Part shown: one piece after another, positions 43,581 through 51,905 of the stretch | Layout: each line of letters starts with the position of its first letter | Position numbering within the stretch: position 1 is the first letter of the stretch | Position numbers and translations under genes: made by a program | From: Arenibacter sp. P308M17 | GTDB lineage: Bacteria > Bacteroidota > Bacteroidia > Flavobacteriales > Flavobacteriaceae | Length of the DNA stretch: 64,000 nucleotides | Assembly (NCBI RefSeq): GCF_003426735.1 | Contig: NZ_QVON01000001.1 | Coordinates: forward strand, 868,001 to 932,000 | Direction of reading: 5' to 3' | The notes under the pieces: model-generated | Seen by the model: only the letters and a program-made list of their open reading frames with translations | Databases searched by the model: none | Told to the model about the DNA's origin: nothing

Positions 43581-45329
43581 ATGGCGTCGCATTACGAAGC
43601 ACCTATACGAAAACCCTTAGTTCTTGGAGATAAAGGATACCACGATGTAACTGTGGACATTGCCGCTCCGGTTGAAGGGAAGGCCAATAAGCATTGGTGG
43701 ATTGTATTTTCCATTGCATTAGCGGCATTCCTATGGGGTGTTGGCTGTATAATTTACACGGTATCAACAGGTATCGGTACTTGGGGATTGAACAAAACTG
43801 TAGGCTGGGCCTGGGATATTACCAACTTCGTTTGGTGGGTAGGTATCGGACATGCAGGAACCCTGATCTCTGCGGTACTATTGCTATTTAGGCAGAAATG
43901 GAGGATGGCCATTAACCGTTCCGCGGAGGCCATGACCATTTTTTCGGTGGTCCAGGCCGGATTGTTCCCTATCATCCACATGGGCCGTCCATGGTTGGCG
44001 TACTGGGTATTGCCTATCCCCAATCAGTTTGGGTCGCTTTGGGTAAACTTTAATTCACCATTGCTTTGGGACGTATTTGCCATCTCGACCTATCTCTCCG
44101 TGTCCTTGGTTTTTTGGTGGACCGGATTGCTTCCGGATTTTGCGATGATCCGTGATAGGGCGGTGAGGCCTTTTCAGAAGAAAATATACAGTTTGATAAG
44201 TTTTGGATGGACAGGGCGCGCCAAGGATTGGCAGCGTTTTGAGGAAGTGTCCCTGGTCTTGGCCGGTTTGGCCACGCCTTTGGTACTTTCCGTACATACC
44301 ATTGTATCATTTGACTTTGCTACCTCGGTAATACCCGGATGGCATACTACCATCTTTCCCCCATACTTCGTTGCAGGGGCTATTTTCTCCGGTTTCGCCA
44401 TGGTGAACACCTTGTTGATCATTATGAGAAAGGTTTGCCATTTGGAGGCCTATATTACCGTACAGCATATAGAGTTGATGAACATCGTAATCATGTTGAC
44501 CGGTTCCATTGTAGGGTGTGCCTATATTACGGAATTGTTCATGGCTTGGTACTCCGGTGTTGAATACGAGCAGTACGCTTTCTTGAACAGGGCAACCGGA
44601 CCTTACTGGTGGGCATATTGGGCAATGATGACCTGTAACGTGTTCTCGCCACAGTTTATGTGGTTCAAAAAATTAAGGACCAGTATTATGTTCTCATTCT
44701 TTATCTCTATTGTGGTAAACATAGGAATGTGGTTCGAGCGTTTTGTAATTATCGTAACTTCATTGCACAGGGATTACCTTCCATCTTCATGGACCATGTT
44801 CTCCCCAACATTTGTGGATATAGGGATATTCATCGGAACCATTGGGTTCTTCTTCGTACTCTTTTTATTGTATGCAAGGACCTTCCCTGTTATTGCCCAG
44901 GCCGAGGTAAAGTCCATTTTAAAATCTTCGGGTGAGAAATATAAAAAATTAAGGGATGCGGGCAAGCCTTTGTACGAAATTTCCAAAAGCAGAACTGTGG
45001 TGAAAGAAAGGGAACCCATAACCGATGATGTGTTGATGGGGGAAGTAGTGCCACAGATGGGCGATAAAGTAGGGGTTTCCGAGCTTTTAGGCACCCTTGG
45101 GACCTTCGATGCTACTACGGAAACAGCGGATGACCTTAAGAAGATAAAAGGTATTGGGCCTCAAATGGAAGCTACTTTGAATCAAATAGGGATATATACC
45201 TTCGCGCAGGTGGGGCGTATGACGGATAGGGAGTATGATCTGTTGGACTCCATTACGGAATCGTTCCCAGGTAGGGCACAGAGAGATGATTGGGCAGGAC
45301 AAGCAAAGATTTTAAATAATAAGAAATAA
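43581..45329 (+). CDS. actC: Alternative complex III subunit ActC (NrfD-like quinol-binding membrane protein) with C-terminal helix-hairpin-helix domain
   Basis: A 582-residue membrane protein. About ten transmembrane helices of the NrfD/PsrC type cover residues 35-445 and form one of the quinol-facing subunits. Motifs include WWVGIGHAGTLISAVLLLFR and FAISTYLSVSLVFWW. After a cytoplasmic linker (about 450-510) comes an unexpected domain (about 517-580): DDLKKIKGIGPQMEATLNQI, GIYTFAQVGRMTDREYDLL and a closing GRAQRDDWAGQAKIL. This is the helix-hairpin-helix fold otherwise found in DNA-associated and ribosomal proteins. The frame is continuous, so it is a true fusion. It overlaps neither neighbour and is followed by actD after 2 bp. 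Confidence 0.93.
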   Translation: MASHYEAPIRKPLVLGDKGYHDVTVDIAAPVEGKANKHWWIVFSIALAAFLWGVGCIIYTVSTGIGTWGLNKTVGWAWDITNFVWWVGIGHAGTLISAVLLLFRQKWRMAINRSAEAMTIFSVVQAGLFPIIHMGRPWLAYWVLPIPNQFGSLWVNFNSPLLWDVFAISTYLSVSLVFWWTGLLPDFAMIRDRAVRPFQKKIYSLISFGWTGRAKDWQRFEEVSLVLAGLATPLVLSVHTIVSFDFATSVIPGWHTTIFPPYFVAGAIFSGFAMVNTLLIIMRKVCHLEAYITVQHIELMNIVIMLTGSIVGCAYITELFMAWYSGVEYEQYAFLNRATGPYWWAYWAMMTCNVFSPQFMWFKKLRTSIMFSFFISIVVNIGMWFERFVIIVTSLHRDYLPSSWTMFSPTFVDIGIFIGTIGFFFVLFLLYARTFPVIAQAEVKSILKSSGEKYKKLRDAGKPLYEISKSRTVVKEREPITDDVLMGEVVPQMGDKVGVSELLGTLGTFDATTETADDLKKIKGIGPQMEATLNQIGIYTFAQVGRMTDREYDLLDSITESFPGRAQRDDWAGQAKILNNKK

Positions 45330-45331
45330 TT

Positions 45332-45853
45332 ATGGCGTCGAAAGTTATACATGCTTTTTATAATGATGACGATGTGCTAATGCATGCTGTTAAGAAGGTA
45401 AAAGCCGCAAAGCATCATATTGAAGAAGTTTATTGTCCTTTTCCGGTACATGGTTTGGACAAGGCGATGGGGCTTGCCCCTACCAGAATTGCCATAACGT
45501 CCTTTATGTATGGTTGTGTTGGTCTTACGGTGGCCATTGTAATGATGAATTTCATCATGATCCAGGATTGGCCACAGGATATTGGGGGTAAGCCCAGTTT
45601 CAGTTATTTGGAGAACATGCCGGCCTTTGTGCCAATCATGTTTGAGCTGACCGTGTTTTTTGCGGCGCATCTAATGGTAATTACTTTTTACCTGAGAAGT
45701 AGGTTGTGGCCTTTTAAAGAAGCCGAAAATCCTGATGTAAGAACAACGGATGATCATTTTTTAATGGAAATCGAAATTCATGATAACGAACAGGAATTGA
45801 TGGATCTGTTGATGGATACCGGAGCAGTCGAAATTAATATTACAGAAAAGTAG
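45332..45853 (+). CDS. actD: Alternative complex III subunit ActD (DUF3341)
   Basis: 173 residues with two transmembrane helices (about 55-77 and 98-117) and a soluble N-terminus containing HHIEEVYCPFPVHGLDKAMG, the DUF3341 hallmark. ActD is a small structural subunit that packs against the NrfD-like subunits on the cytoplasmic side. It starts 2 bp after actC and ends 11 bp before actE, so translation is probably coupled. Confidence 0.93.
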   Translation: MASKVIHAFYNDDDVLMHAVKKVKAAKHHIEEVYCPFPVHGLDKAMGLAPTRIAITSFMYGCVGLTVAIVMMNFIMIQDWPQDIGGKPSFSYLENMPAFVPIMFELTVFFAAHLMVITFYLRSRLWPFKEAENPDVRTTDDHFLMEIEIHDNEQELMDLLMDTGAVEINITEK

Positions 45854-45864
45854 TCATAGATATT

Positions 45865-46425
45865 ATGAACAGTTTTAGCAAAATAGGGGTCTTGTTTGGT
45901 TTGGTATTATTAGTTGCTTCTTGTGCAGACAAAAATAGCAGAAACTATCAATACATGCCCAATATGTACAAGTCCGTAGGTTATGAGACCTACCAGAAAG
46001 TAGATTTTCTTCCAGATGGGATGGAGGCCGGACTTCCGGCCGAAAATACGGTGCCAAGGGGGTGGATACCTTACGGTATTGAAAATACCATAGAAGGAAA
46101 GGAAATGGCAAGACTCAATCCAAGTCCGTTGGATTCCCTAAATAGTGAGGCCAATCTGGCAGAAGGCATGGAACTGTACACTATTTATTGTGCAATTTGT
46201 CACGGGGACAAAGGAGACGGACAAGGCAACTTGGTGAAGAGGGAAAAGATATTGGGCGTACCCAGCTATGCCGATGTAGCGAGAAACATAACTGTAGGAA
46301 CTACATATCATACCATTTATTACGGATTGAATTCCATGGGTTCCTATGCAGGGCAATTGGATACCGAAGAGCGTTGGAAGGTTTCTGAATACGTAATGAA
46401 ATTGAAACATGATTTAACAAAATAA
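45865..46425 (+). CDS. actE: Alternative complex III subunit ActE (monohaem cytochrome c lipoprotein)
   Basis: 186 residues. The signal peptide ends in a lipobox (LVASC, Cys20), so the protein is membrane-anchored by lipid on the periplasmic side. One haem site, CAICHGDKGDG (about residue 110), lies in a class I cytochrome c fold, with a probable axial Met in the YGLNSMGSYAGQLD stretch. It hands electrons on towards the oxidase together with ActA. Confidence 0.93.
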   Translation: MNSFSKIGVLFGLVLLVASCADKNSRNYQYMPNMYKSVGYETYQKVDFLPDGMEAGLPAENTVPRGWIPYGIENTIEGKEMARLNPSPLDSLNSEANLAEGMELYTIYCAICHGDKGDGQGNLVKREKILGVPSYADVARNITVGTTYHTIYYGLNSMGSYAGQLDTEERWKVSEYVMKLKHDLTK

Positions 46426-46443
46426 GACCTAGATATTAGCAAT

Positions 46444-47757
46444 ATGTACACTTTTTCAAATAGATTAAAAATTGCTTCCTTCATTTTAATGGCTGTAGGC
46501 GTTTTGGGAATTGGTATTGGTTTTATGGCTGCACCAAGTACTGTAGAGGAGGCAAAGGCGATTGTGGCCGGACATGGTGATGGTCACGGGGATGCCCATG
46601 CGGTTACGGAGGGTCATGGTGCCGAAATGGAACATGGGGAAGCCCATGATGCATCACATGATGAGCATTTACTGCATCAGTTACAGAACAAACCTTGGGC
46701 GTCCTTATACGTAGCTGCACTTTTCTTTATGATGATTGCACTCGGAACACTCGCTTTTTACGCTGTACAGCGTGCTGCCCAGGCAGGGTGGTCACCATTG
46801 CTATTTAGGGTAATGGAGGGGATTACGGCCTATTTGGTACCCGGAGGTATCATAGTCTTGGTAATATTGGCCCTGTCGGTTGCCCATATGAATCACTTGT
46901 TTGTGTGGATGGATCCCGAGGTGGTTGCGCATGATGCCCTATTGCAAGGGAAATCCGGGTATCTTAACGGTACTTTTTTCTTGATCAGGGCAGCGGTCTT
47001 CTTGGGAGGCTGGATATTATATAGGGAGTATTCCCGTAAATTGTCCTTGGCCCAGGACGAATCCAATGATGATTCCAATTTTAAATTGAATTTTAGGATT
47101 TCGGCCGGTTTTCTTGTGTTTTATTTGATAACGGAATCCATGATGTCCTGGGATTGGATTATGAGTGTGGACCCCCATTGGTTCAGTACTCTTTTTGGAT
47201 GGTATATCTTCGCAAGTATGTTTCTTATGGGGATAACCGTTATAGCTTTGATAACCATTTACCTTAAATTTAAAGGATATCTGAAGGATGTAAATGATAG
47301 TCATATACACGATCTGGCCAAATTTATGTTCGGGATGAGTATTTTCTGGACCTATTTATGGTTTTCCCAATTTATGTTGATTTGGTATTCCAATATTCCT
47401 GAAGAGGTAACCTACTTCGTTACCAGGATAGCGGATTTCAATTTGCCATTTTTCGGTATGGTGGCAATGAACTTTTTGTTTCCGGTGCTTTTGCTTATGA
47501 ACAGTGATTTTAAAAGGGTAAATTGGTTTGTAGTGATGACTGGTATCGTTATTCTAGTAGGTCATTATCTGAATATTTACGTGGCTATTATGCCTGCTAC
47601 AGTGGGTGATCAATGGTTTATTGGTATCCCCGAAATTGGATCTATTTTGTTCTTTGCAGGATTGTTTATCTTTTTTGTATTCAGGGCGTTGACCAAGGCT
47701 CCGTTGCAGCCAAAGCGCAATCCGTTTATTGAAGAGAGCAAACATTTTCATTATTAG
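46444..47757 (+). CDS. actF: Alternative complex III subunit ActF (NrfD-like) with His-rich loop
   Basis: A 437-residue polytopic membrane protein, about ten helices, paralogous to ActC and forming the second NrfD-like subunit. After the first helix (about 10-30) a loop at about 38-80 is very rich in His and acidic residues (HGDGHGDAHAVTEGHGAE and more), facing the periplasm. Later hallmarks are WDWIMSVDPHWFSTLFGWY and FMFGMSIFWTYLWFSQFML. It starts 19 bp after actE and coxB follows after 34 bp. Confidence 0.93.
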   Translation: MYTFSNRLKIASFILMAVGVLGIGIGFMAAPSTVEEAKAIVAGHGDGHGDAHAVTEGHGAEMEHGEAHDASHDEHLLHQLQNKPWASLYVAALFFMMIALGTLAFYAVQRAAQAGWSPLLFRVMEGITAYLVPGGIIVLVILALSVAHMNHLFVWMDPEVVAHDALLQGKSGYLNGTFFLIRAAVFLGGWILYREYSRKLSLAQDESNDDSNFKLNFRISAGFLVFYLITESMMSWDWIMSVDPHWFSTLFGWYIFASMFLMGITVIALITIYLKFKGYLKDVNDSHIHDLAKFMFGMSIFWTYLWFSQFMLIWYSNIPEEVTYFVTRIADFNLPFFGMVAMNFLFPVLLLMNSDFKRVNWFVVMTGIVILVGHYLNIYVAIMPATVGDQWFIGIPEIGSILFFAGLFIFFVFRALTKAPLQPKRNPFIEESKHFHY

Positions 47758-47791
47758 TATTTAGTATATAAGTATAATTTCAAATCATACG

Positions 47792-48850
47792 ATGACTCCA
47801 TTATTGACCATAGTTGTTTTAGTATTAGTGGCAATTGCTATTTGGCAAATGACCAAGATATTCGAATTGTCACAAATTAGAGCTAGCAATTCCCAAGTAG
47901 CAAGTGAAACGGATAATAAATACAATGGGTATTTAATGTTCGCTTTCTTGATTTTCCTTTACGGGATTACCATTTTTAGCTTCTGGAAATACTCTAAAGT
48001 ACTTTTGCCCGAAGCTGCTTCCGAGCATGGCGGTGGATATGATTCGTTAATGGCTATTTCATTTATAATCATTTTTATTGTTCAGACCTTGACCCAATTT
48101 CTACTGCACTACTTTGCTTATAAGTATAGGGGGGATAGGGAAAGAAAAGCTTTGTTCTATGCGGATAACGACCGTTTGGAATTCATATGGACCATTATTC
48201 CGGTCATCGTTTTGGCAGGATTGATTTTGTGGGGGCTGTACGCATGGACCAATATTATGGATGTCAATGATGAGGACGACCCCCTTACCATAGAACTATA
48301 TGCCCAACAGTTTAACTGGACGGCAAGATATGCCGGTAACGATAATGTTTTGGGCGATGCCAATGTTAGGATGATCGATATTGATAAGGCCAATGTTTTA
48401 GGGTTGGATAGCGCAGATCCAAATGCGGCCGACGATATTATTGTTAAGGAATTGCATTTGCCGGTGGGGCGCAAGGTAAATTTTAAAATGCGTTCCCAGG
48501 ACGTGTTGCATTCCGCTTATATGCCCCATTTTAGGGCCCAAATGAACTGCGTGCCGGGAATGATTACACAATTCTCCTTTACCCCTACCATTACCACTGA
48601 GGAAATGAGACAGAATCCGGATGTTGTTGACAAGGTAAAACGTATCAATGGTATTAGGGCAGAAAAGGCGGCAAAAGGGTTGGACAATTCCGATCCTTGG
48701 GAATTTGATTATATCCTGTTGTGCAACAAGATATGTGGGAAGTCCCATTATAATATGCAAATGAAAATTATTGTTGAAACGGAAGAGGAATACAATGCCT
48801 GGATAGCAAGTCAGCAGACGTTTGGGAAGTCAATGGCCGCAACACAATAA
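47792..48850 (+). CDS. coxB: Cytochrome c oxidase subunit II (CuA protein)
   Basis: 352 residues. An N-terminal helix is followed by the two canonical subunit II helices (about 45-70 and 85-115), then a periplasmic cupredoxin domain. CuA ligands are visible: the His in SQDVLHSAYMPHF, the Cys pair in CNKICGKSHYNMQM, with the His and Met in the same stretch. An insertion of about 35 residues (around RQNPDVVDKVKRINGIRAEK) interrupts the usual spacing between the first His and the Cys pair, as is common in this phylum. No fused cytochrome c is present; electrons come from the ACIII haems. Confidence 0.95.
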   Translation: MTPLLTIVVLVLVAIAIWQMTKIFELSQIRASNSQVASETDNKYNGYLMFAFLIFLYGITIFSFWKYSKVLLPEAASEHGGGYDSLMAISFIIIFIVQTLTQFLLHYFAYKYRGDRERKALFYADNDRLEFIWTIIPVIVLAGLILWGLYAWTNIMDVNDEDDPLTIELYAQQFNWTARYAGNDNVLGDANVRMIDIDKANVLGLDSADPNAADDIIVKELHLPVGRKVNFKMRSQDVLHSAYMPHFRAQMNCVPGMITQFSFTPTITTEEMRQNPDVVDKVKRINGIRAEKAAKGLDNSDPWEFDYILLCNKICGKSHYNMQMKIIVETEEEYNAWIASQQTFGKSMAATQ

Positions 48851-48896
48851 TTTTAGTCTTAAAAAATAACCTTATAAAAAATTTAAAAATAGAACT

Positions 48897-50717
48897 ATGT
48901 CTGTAACCGCTCACGCACACGTAGAAGACCATTCAGATGATCACGGACATCATCACAAGGAAACCTTTGTGACGAAGTATATTTTTAGTCAAGATCATAA
49001 AATGATTTCCAAGCAGTATTTGATTACTGGACTTATAATGGGATTCATTGGTATTATGATGTCACTTTTGTTTAGAATGCAATTGGCATGGCCAGGGGAA
49101 TCTTTTCCAATTTTTGAAGCTATTCTTGGCAAATGGGCACCTGGAGGTGTTATGGATGCCGATGTTTATTTGGCCTTGGTAACCATACATGGTACTATCA
49201 TGGTTTTCTTTGTTTTAACGGCAGGATTGAGTGGTACCTTCAGTAATTTATTGATTCCACTTCAGATTGGGGCCAGGGATATGGCTTCAGGATTCTTGAA
49301 TATGATTTCGTACTGGTTGTTCTTTGTGTCCAGTGTGATTATGGTAATTTCGCTTTTTGTTGAAGCGGGACCTGCGGCCGCCGGATGGACGGTATACCCA
49401 CCGCTTAGTGCCCTTCCTATGGCTCAGCCAGGATCTGGTATGGGAATGACCCTGTGGCTGGTATCTATGGCCATTTTTATTGCTTCTTCCCTATTGGGGT
49501 CATTGAACTATATTGTTACCGTAATCAATCTTAGGACCAAGGGAATGTCCATGACCAGACTGCCTTTGACTATTTGGGCGTTCTTTGTAACTGCAATTAT
49601 AGGTGTTATTTCTTTCCCGGTATTATTATCAGCTGCTTTGCTTTTGATCATGGATAGAAGCTTTGGCACTTCCTTTTTCCTATCCGATATTTTTATCCAA
49701 GGGGAGGTATTGCATTATCAAGGTGGTTCTCCGGTATTGTACGAACATTTATTCTGGTTTTTGGGACACCCCGAGGTGTATATCGTAATCTTACCCGCTA
49801 TGGGTATGGTTTCGGAAATTATGGCGGTCAACTCCCGTAAACCAATTTTTGGATATAGGGCCATGATTGCCTCTATTTTGGCAATTGCATTTTTGTCCAC
49901 AATTGTTTGGGGACACCATATGTTCATTTCCGGGATGAATCCTTTCTTGGGGTCGGTGTTTACGTTTACTACCTTATTGATCGCGATTCCATCTGCGGTA
50001 AAGGCCTTCAACTGGATTACAACCTTGTGGAAAGGGAACCTCCAATTAAACCCTGGAATGCTATTTTCCATAGGAATGGTCTCCACCTTTATTTCTGGTG
50101 GTTTAACAGGAATTATCCTTGGGGACAGTACCTTGGATATTAATGTGCACGACACCTACTTTGTGGTGGCCCACTTCCATTTGGTAATGGGTATATCCGC
50201 ACTTTACGGTTTGTTTGCCGGTGTTTATCACTGGTTTCCCAAGATGTTCGGTAAAATGATGAACAAGAACTTGGGGTATGTGCATTTTTGGGTCACGGCC
50301 GTCTGTTCCTATGGCGTTTTCTTCCCGATGCATTTTGTGGGAATGGCAGGCGTACCGCGTAGGTATTACGAGAATACGGCTTTTCCCATGTTTGATGACC
50401 TAACCGATATCCAGGTCTTAATGACGGTTTTTGCCCTTATTGCCGCCGCCGCACAGTTAGTATTTGCCTTCAATTTCATTAGAAGTATTTTCTACGGAAA
50501 TAAGGCCGTTCAGAACCCATGGAAATCAACTAGCTTGGAATGGACCACACCGGTAGAACATATTCATGGCAATTGGCCTGGAGCAATCCCGGAAGTACAT
50601 AGATGGCCATATGATTATAGTAAAACCGATGATAATGGGGAATATATAATTCCAGGTCAGGATTTCGTGCCACAAACCATGCCACTTTACGAAGGTGAGG
50701 AGGAGTTGCACCACTAA
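48897..50717 (+). CDS. coxA: Cytochrome c oxidase subunit I
   Basis: 606 residues with twelve transmembrane helices after a His-rich N-terminus (HAHVEDHSDDHGHHHKETF). It is the haem-copper catalytic subunit of an A-type oxidase. HGTIMVFFVLTAGLSG carries the low-spin haem ligand. WFLGHPEVYIVILPAMG carries the CuB His cross-linked to Tyr, and WGHHMF supplies the next two CuB ligands. HDTYFVVAHFHLVMG supplies the distal haem ligands. It ends the operon, followed by a strong terminator. Subunits III/IV are not in the window. Confidence 0.97.
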   Translation: MSVTAHAHVEDHSDDHGHHHKETFVTKYIFSQDHKMISKQYLITGLIMGFIGIMMSLLFRMQLAWPGESFPIFEAILGKWAPGGVMDADVYLALVTIHGTIMVFFVLTAGLSGTFSNLLIPLQIGARDMASGFLNMISYWLFFVSSVIMVISLFVEAGPAAAGWTVYPPLSALPMAQPGSGMGMTLWLVSMAIFIASSLLGSLNYIVTVINLRTKGMSMTRLPLTIWAFFVTAIIGVISFPVLLSAALLLIMDRSFGTSFFLSDIFIQGEVLHYQGGSPVLYEHLFWFLGHPEVYIVILPAMGMVSEIMAVNSRKPIFGYRAMIASILAIAFLSTIVWGHHMFISGMNPFLGSVFTFTTLLIAIPSAVKAFNWITTLWKGNLQLNPGMLFSIGMVSTFISGGLTGIILGDSTLDINVHDTYFVVAHFHLVMGISALYGLFAGVYHWFPKMFGKMMNKNLGYVHFWVTAVCSYGVFFPMHFVGMAGVPRRYYENTAFPMFDDLTDIQVLMTVFALIAAAAQLVFAFNFIRSIFYGNKAVQNPWKSTSLEWTTPVEHIHGNWPGAIPEVHRWPYDYSKTDDNGEYIIPGQDFVPQTMPLYEGEEELHH

Positions 50718-50740
50718 CGATTGGAAACAACAAATTTTAA

Positions 50741-50769
50741 AAGTCCATCCCTAAGATGGACTTTTTTTG
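50741..50769 (+). terminator. Terminator of the act/cox operon
   Basis: AAGTCCATC (50741-50749) pairs with GATGGACTT (50755-50763) around CCTAA, followed by TTTTTTG. Confidence 0.9.
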
Positions 50770-50894
50770 TACCTTCCATTTGCATATGGAAAATCGGCAT
50801 AGCCTTTGCTGGTTGTAGACCATATTAATTAATTGCAAATTTGTGGTGACCCAGGGTTAAGGGCTATAGCAGTTGTTTTAGATAAAGACCTATT

Positions 50895-51740
50895 ATGTAT
50901 TTTAAAATTTTGGAAGTGAGACATTTACTTTTATTTTTTATGTTATTGGTTGGCTGTATGGTGTATTCCCAACGAAAACCTAAAATTAAGGGCAATAGAA
51001 ATGTGATAGAGGTGAGGGAAGCACTGGCCCCTTTCAATGCGGTTCAACTTGATGATGATCTTGATATCAACTTACAGGCCGGTACAACCGGGGAGTACAT
51101 TATTGAAGCGGACGATAACCTAATCGATATATTAAAATTTGAAGTAGAGAATGAAACACTGATCATTAGTTCCTACTATAAAGTAACCTCCAAGAAAAAA
51201 CTGAACATTACCGTTAATTTTAGCGAATTGTTCCGTATCGATGCCAATGAGGGCAATGTAGTGGTTTCGAACCGATTTTCAACCGAATATCTTGAAGTAA
51301 ATACCAAGGGGTCCGGTAGGGTGGAAATAGATGTGGATGCCGATGCTATGGCCATTACAATGAACGATAATAGCCAGGGCAATTTTAAGGTGGACAGTGA
51401 TTCCTTAACTATTCGCCTTGCCGAAAATGCGGATTTAAGATTGTTCGGGGTTATGGAAAATACGGTGTTGTATATGCAGCGCAATTCCAGGGCCGACCTA
51501 GAGGGTTTTACCAATGTTTTCCAGTTCCAGTTATTGGATAATTCCGATCTTAAGGCAAAAAGATTGGAAGCCAATGCGGTCCAAGCAAACTTGGAAGGCA
51601 ACGCTTCTGCCGAAGTCCTATCAACGGCAACTGTGGACCTGAATTCCAAAGGCTCTTCCAAGACCTATGTATTTGGGGACAGCAAAATTAATCTGCTGGA
51701 TTTCTTGGATACCTCTGAGTTGTATCGGCGTAAAAACTAG
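50895..51740 (+). CDS. DUF2807 (head GIN domain) secreted protein
   Basis: 281 residues with a signal peptide (FFMLLVGCMVYSQ; the Cys there could be lipidated). The mature part is a repetitive beta-helix-like domain: FNAVQLDDDLDINLQAGTTG at the start, then repeated short strands such as GSGRVEIDVDADAM and NSDLKAKRLEANAVQANLEG. The family is widespread in Bacteroidota and its function is unknown; an envelope or putative adhesin role is usually assumed. The stop codon TAG lies inside a 12-bp inverted-repeat arm that begins the element at 51737. Confidence 0.85.
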   Translation: MYFKILEVRHLLLFFMLLVGCMVYSQRKPKIKGNRNVIEVREALAPFNAVQLDDDLDINLQAGTTGEYIIEADDNLIDILKFEVENETLIISSYYKVTSKKKLNITVNFSELFRIDANEGNVVVSNRFSTEYLEVNTKGSGRVEIDVDADAMAITMNDNSQGNFKVDSDSLTIRLAENADLRLFGVMENTVLYMQRNSRADLEGFTNVFQFQLLDNSDLKAKRLEANAVQANLEGNASAEVLSTATVDLNSKGSSKTYVFGDSKINLLDFLDTSELYRRKN

Positions 51741-51905
51741 TGTCAAGTGAAGCCTAAACCTACGGGTAATTTAATGTGTCTTTTGAGCCGTTCCTGCGTT
51801 GCAAAATATCCTTACGTAGCTACGGCTACGCTTGTTTTTTGAGCCTTGGCCCAACTCAAGATCCATCATTCCTTACCTGTCATTTAAACGTAGACTTGAC
51901 ACTAG
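51737..51905. repeat. 169-bp inverted-repeat element spanning both stop codons of convergent genes
   Basis: The ends CTAGTGTCAAGT (51737-51748) and ACTTGACACTAG (51894-51905) are perfect 12-bp inverted repeats. The TAG of the DUF2807 gene (51738-51740) and the TAG of the acyl-CoA oxidase-like gene (minus, 51902-51904) both lie in these arms. Inside, CGTAGC-TACG-GCTACG (51815-51830) forms a hairpin followed by a T run. No coding frame is inside. It looks like a MITE-like or other dispersed palindromic element that may now act as a bidirectional terminator. Confidence 0.7.

Noticed and set aside
12379-51905. Shared CTTGACACT in the 12.4-kb hairpin and the 51.7-kb inverted-repeat ends
   Set aside because: Only about 9 bp are common and the rest differs; chance is likely.
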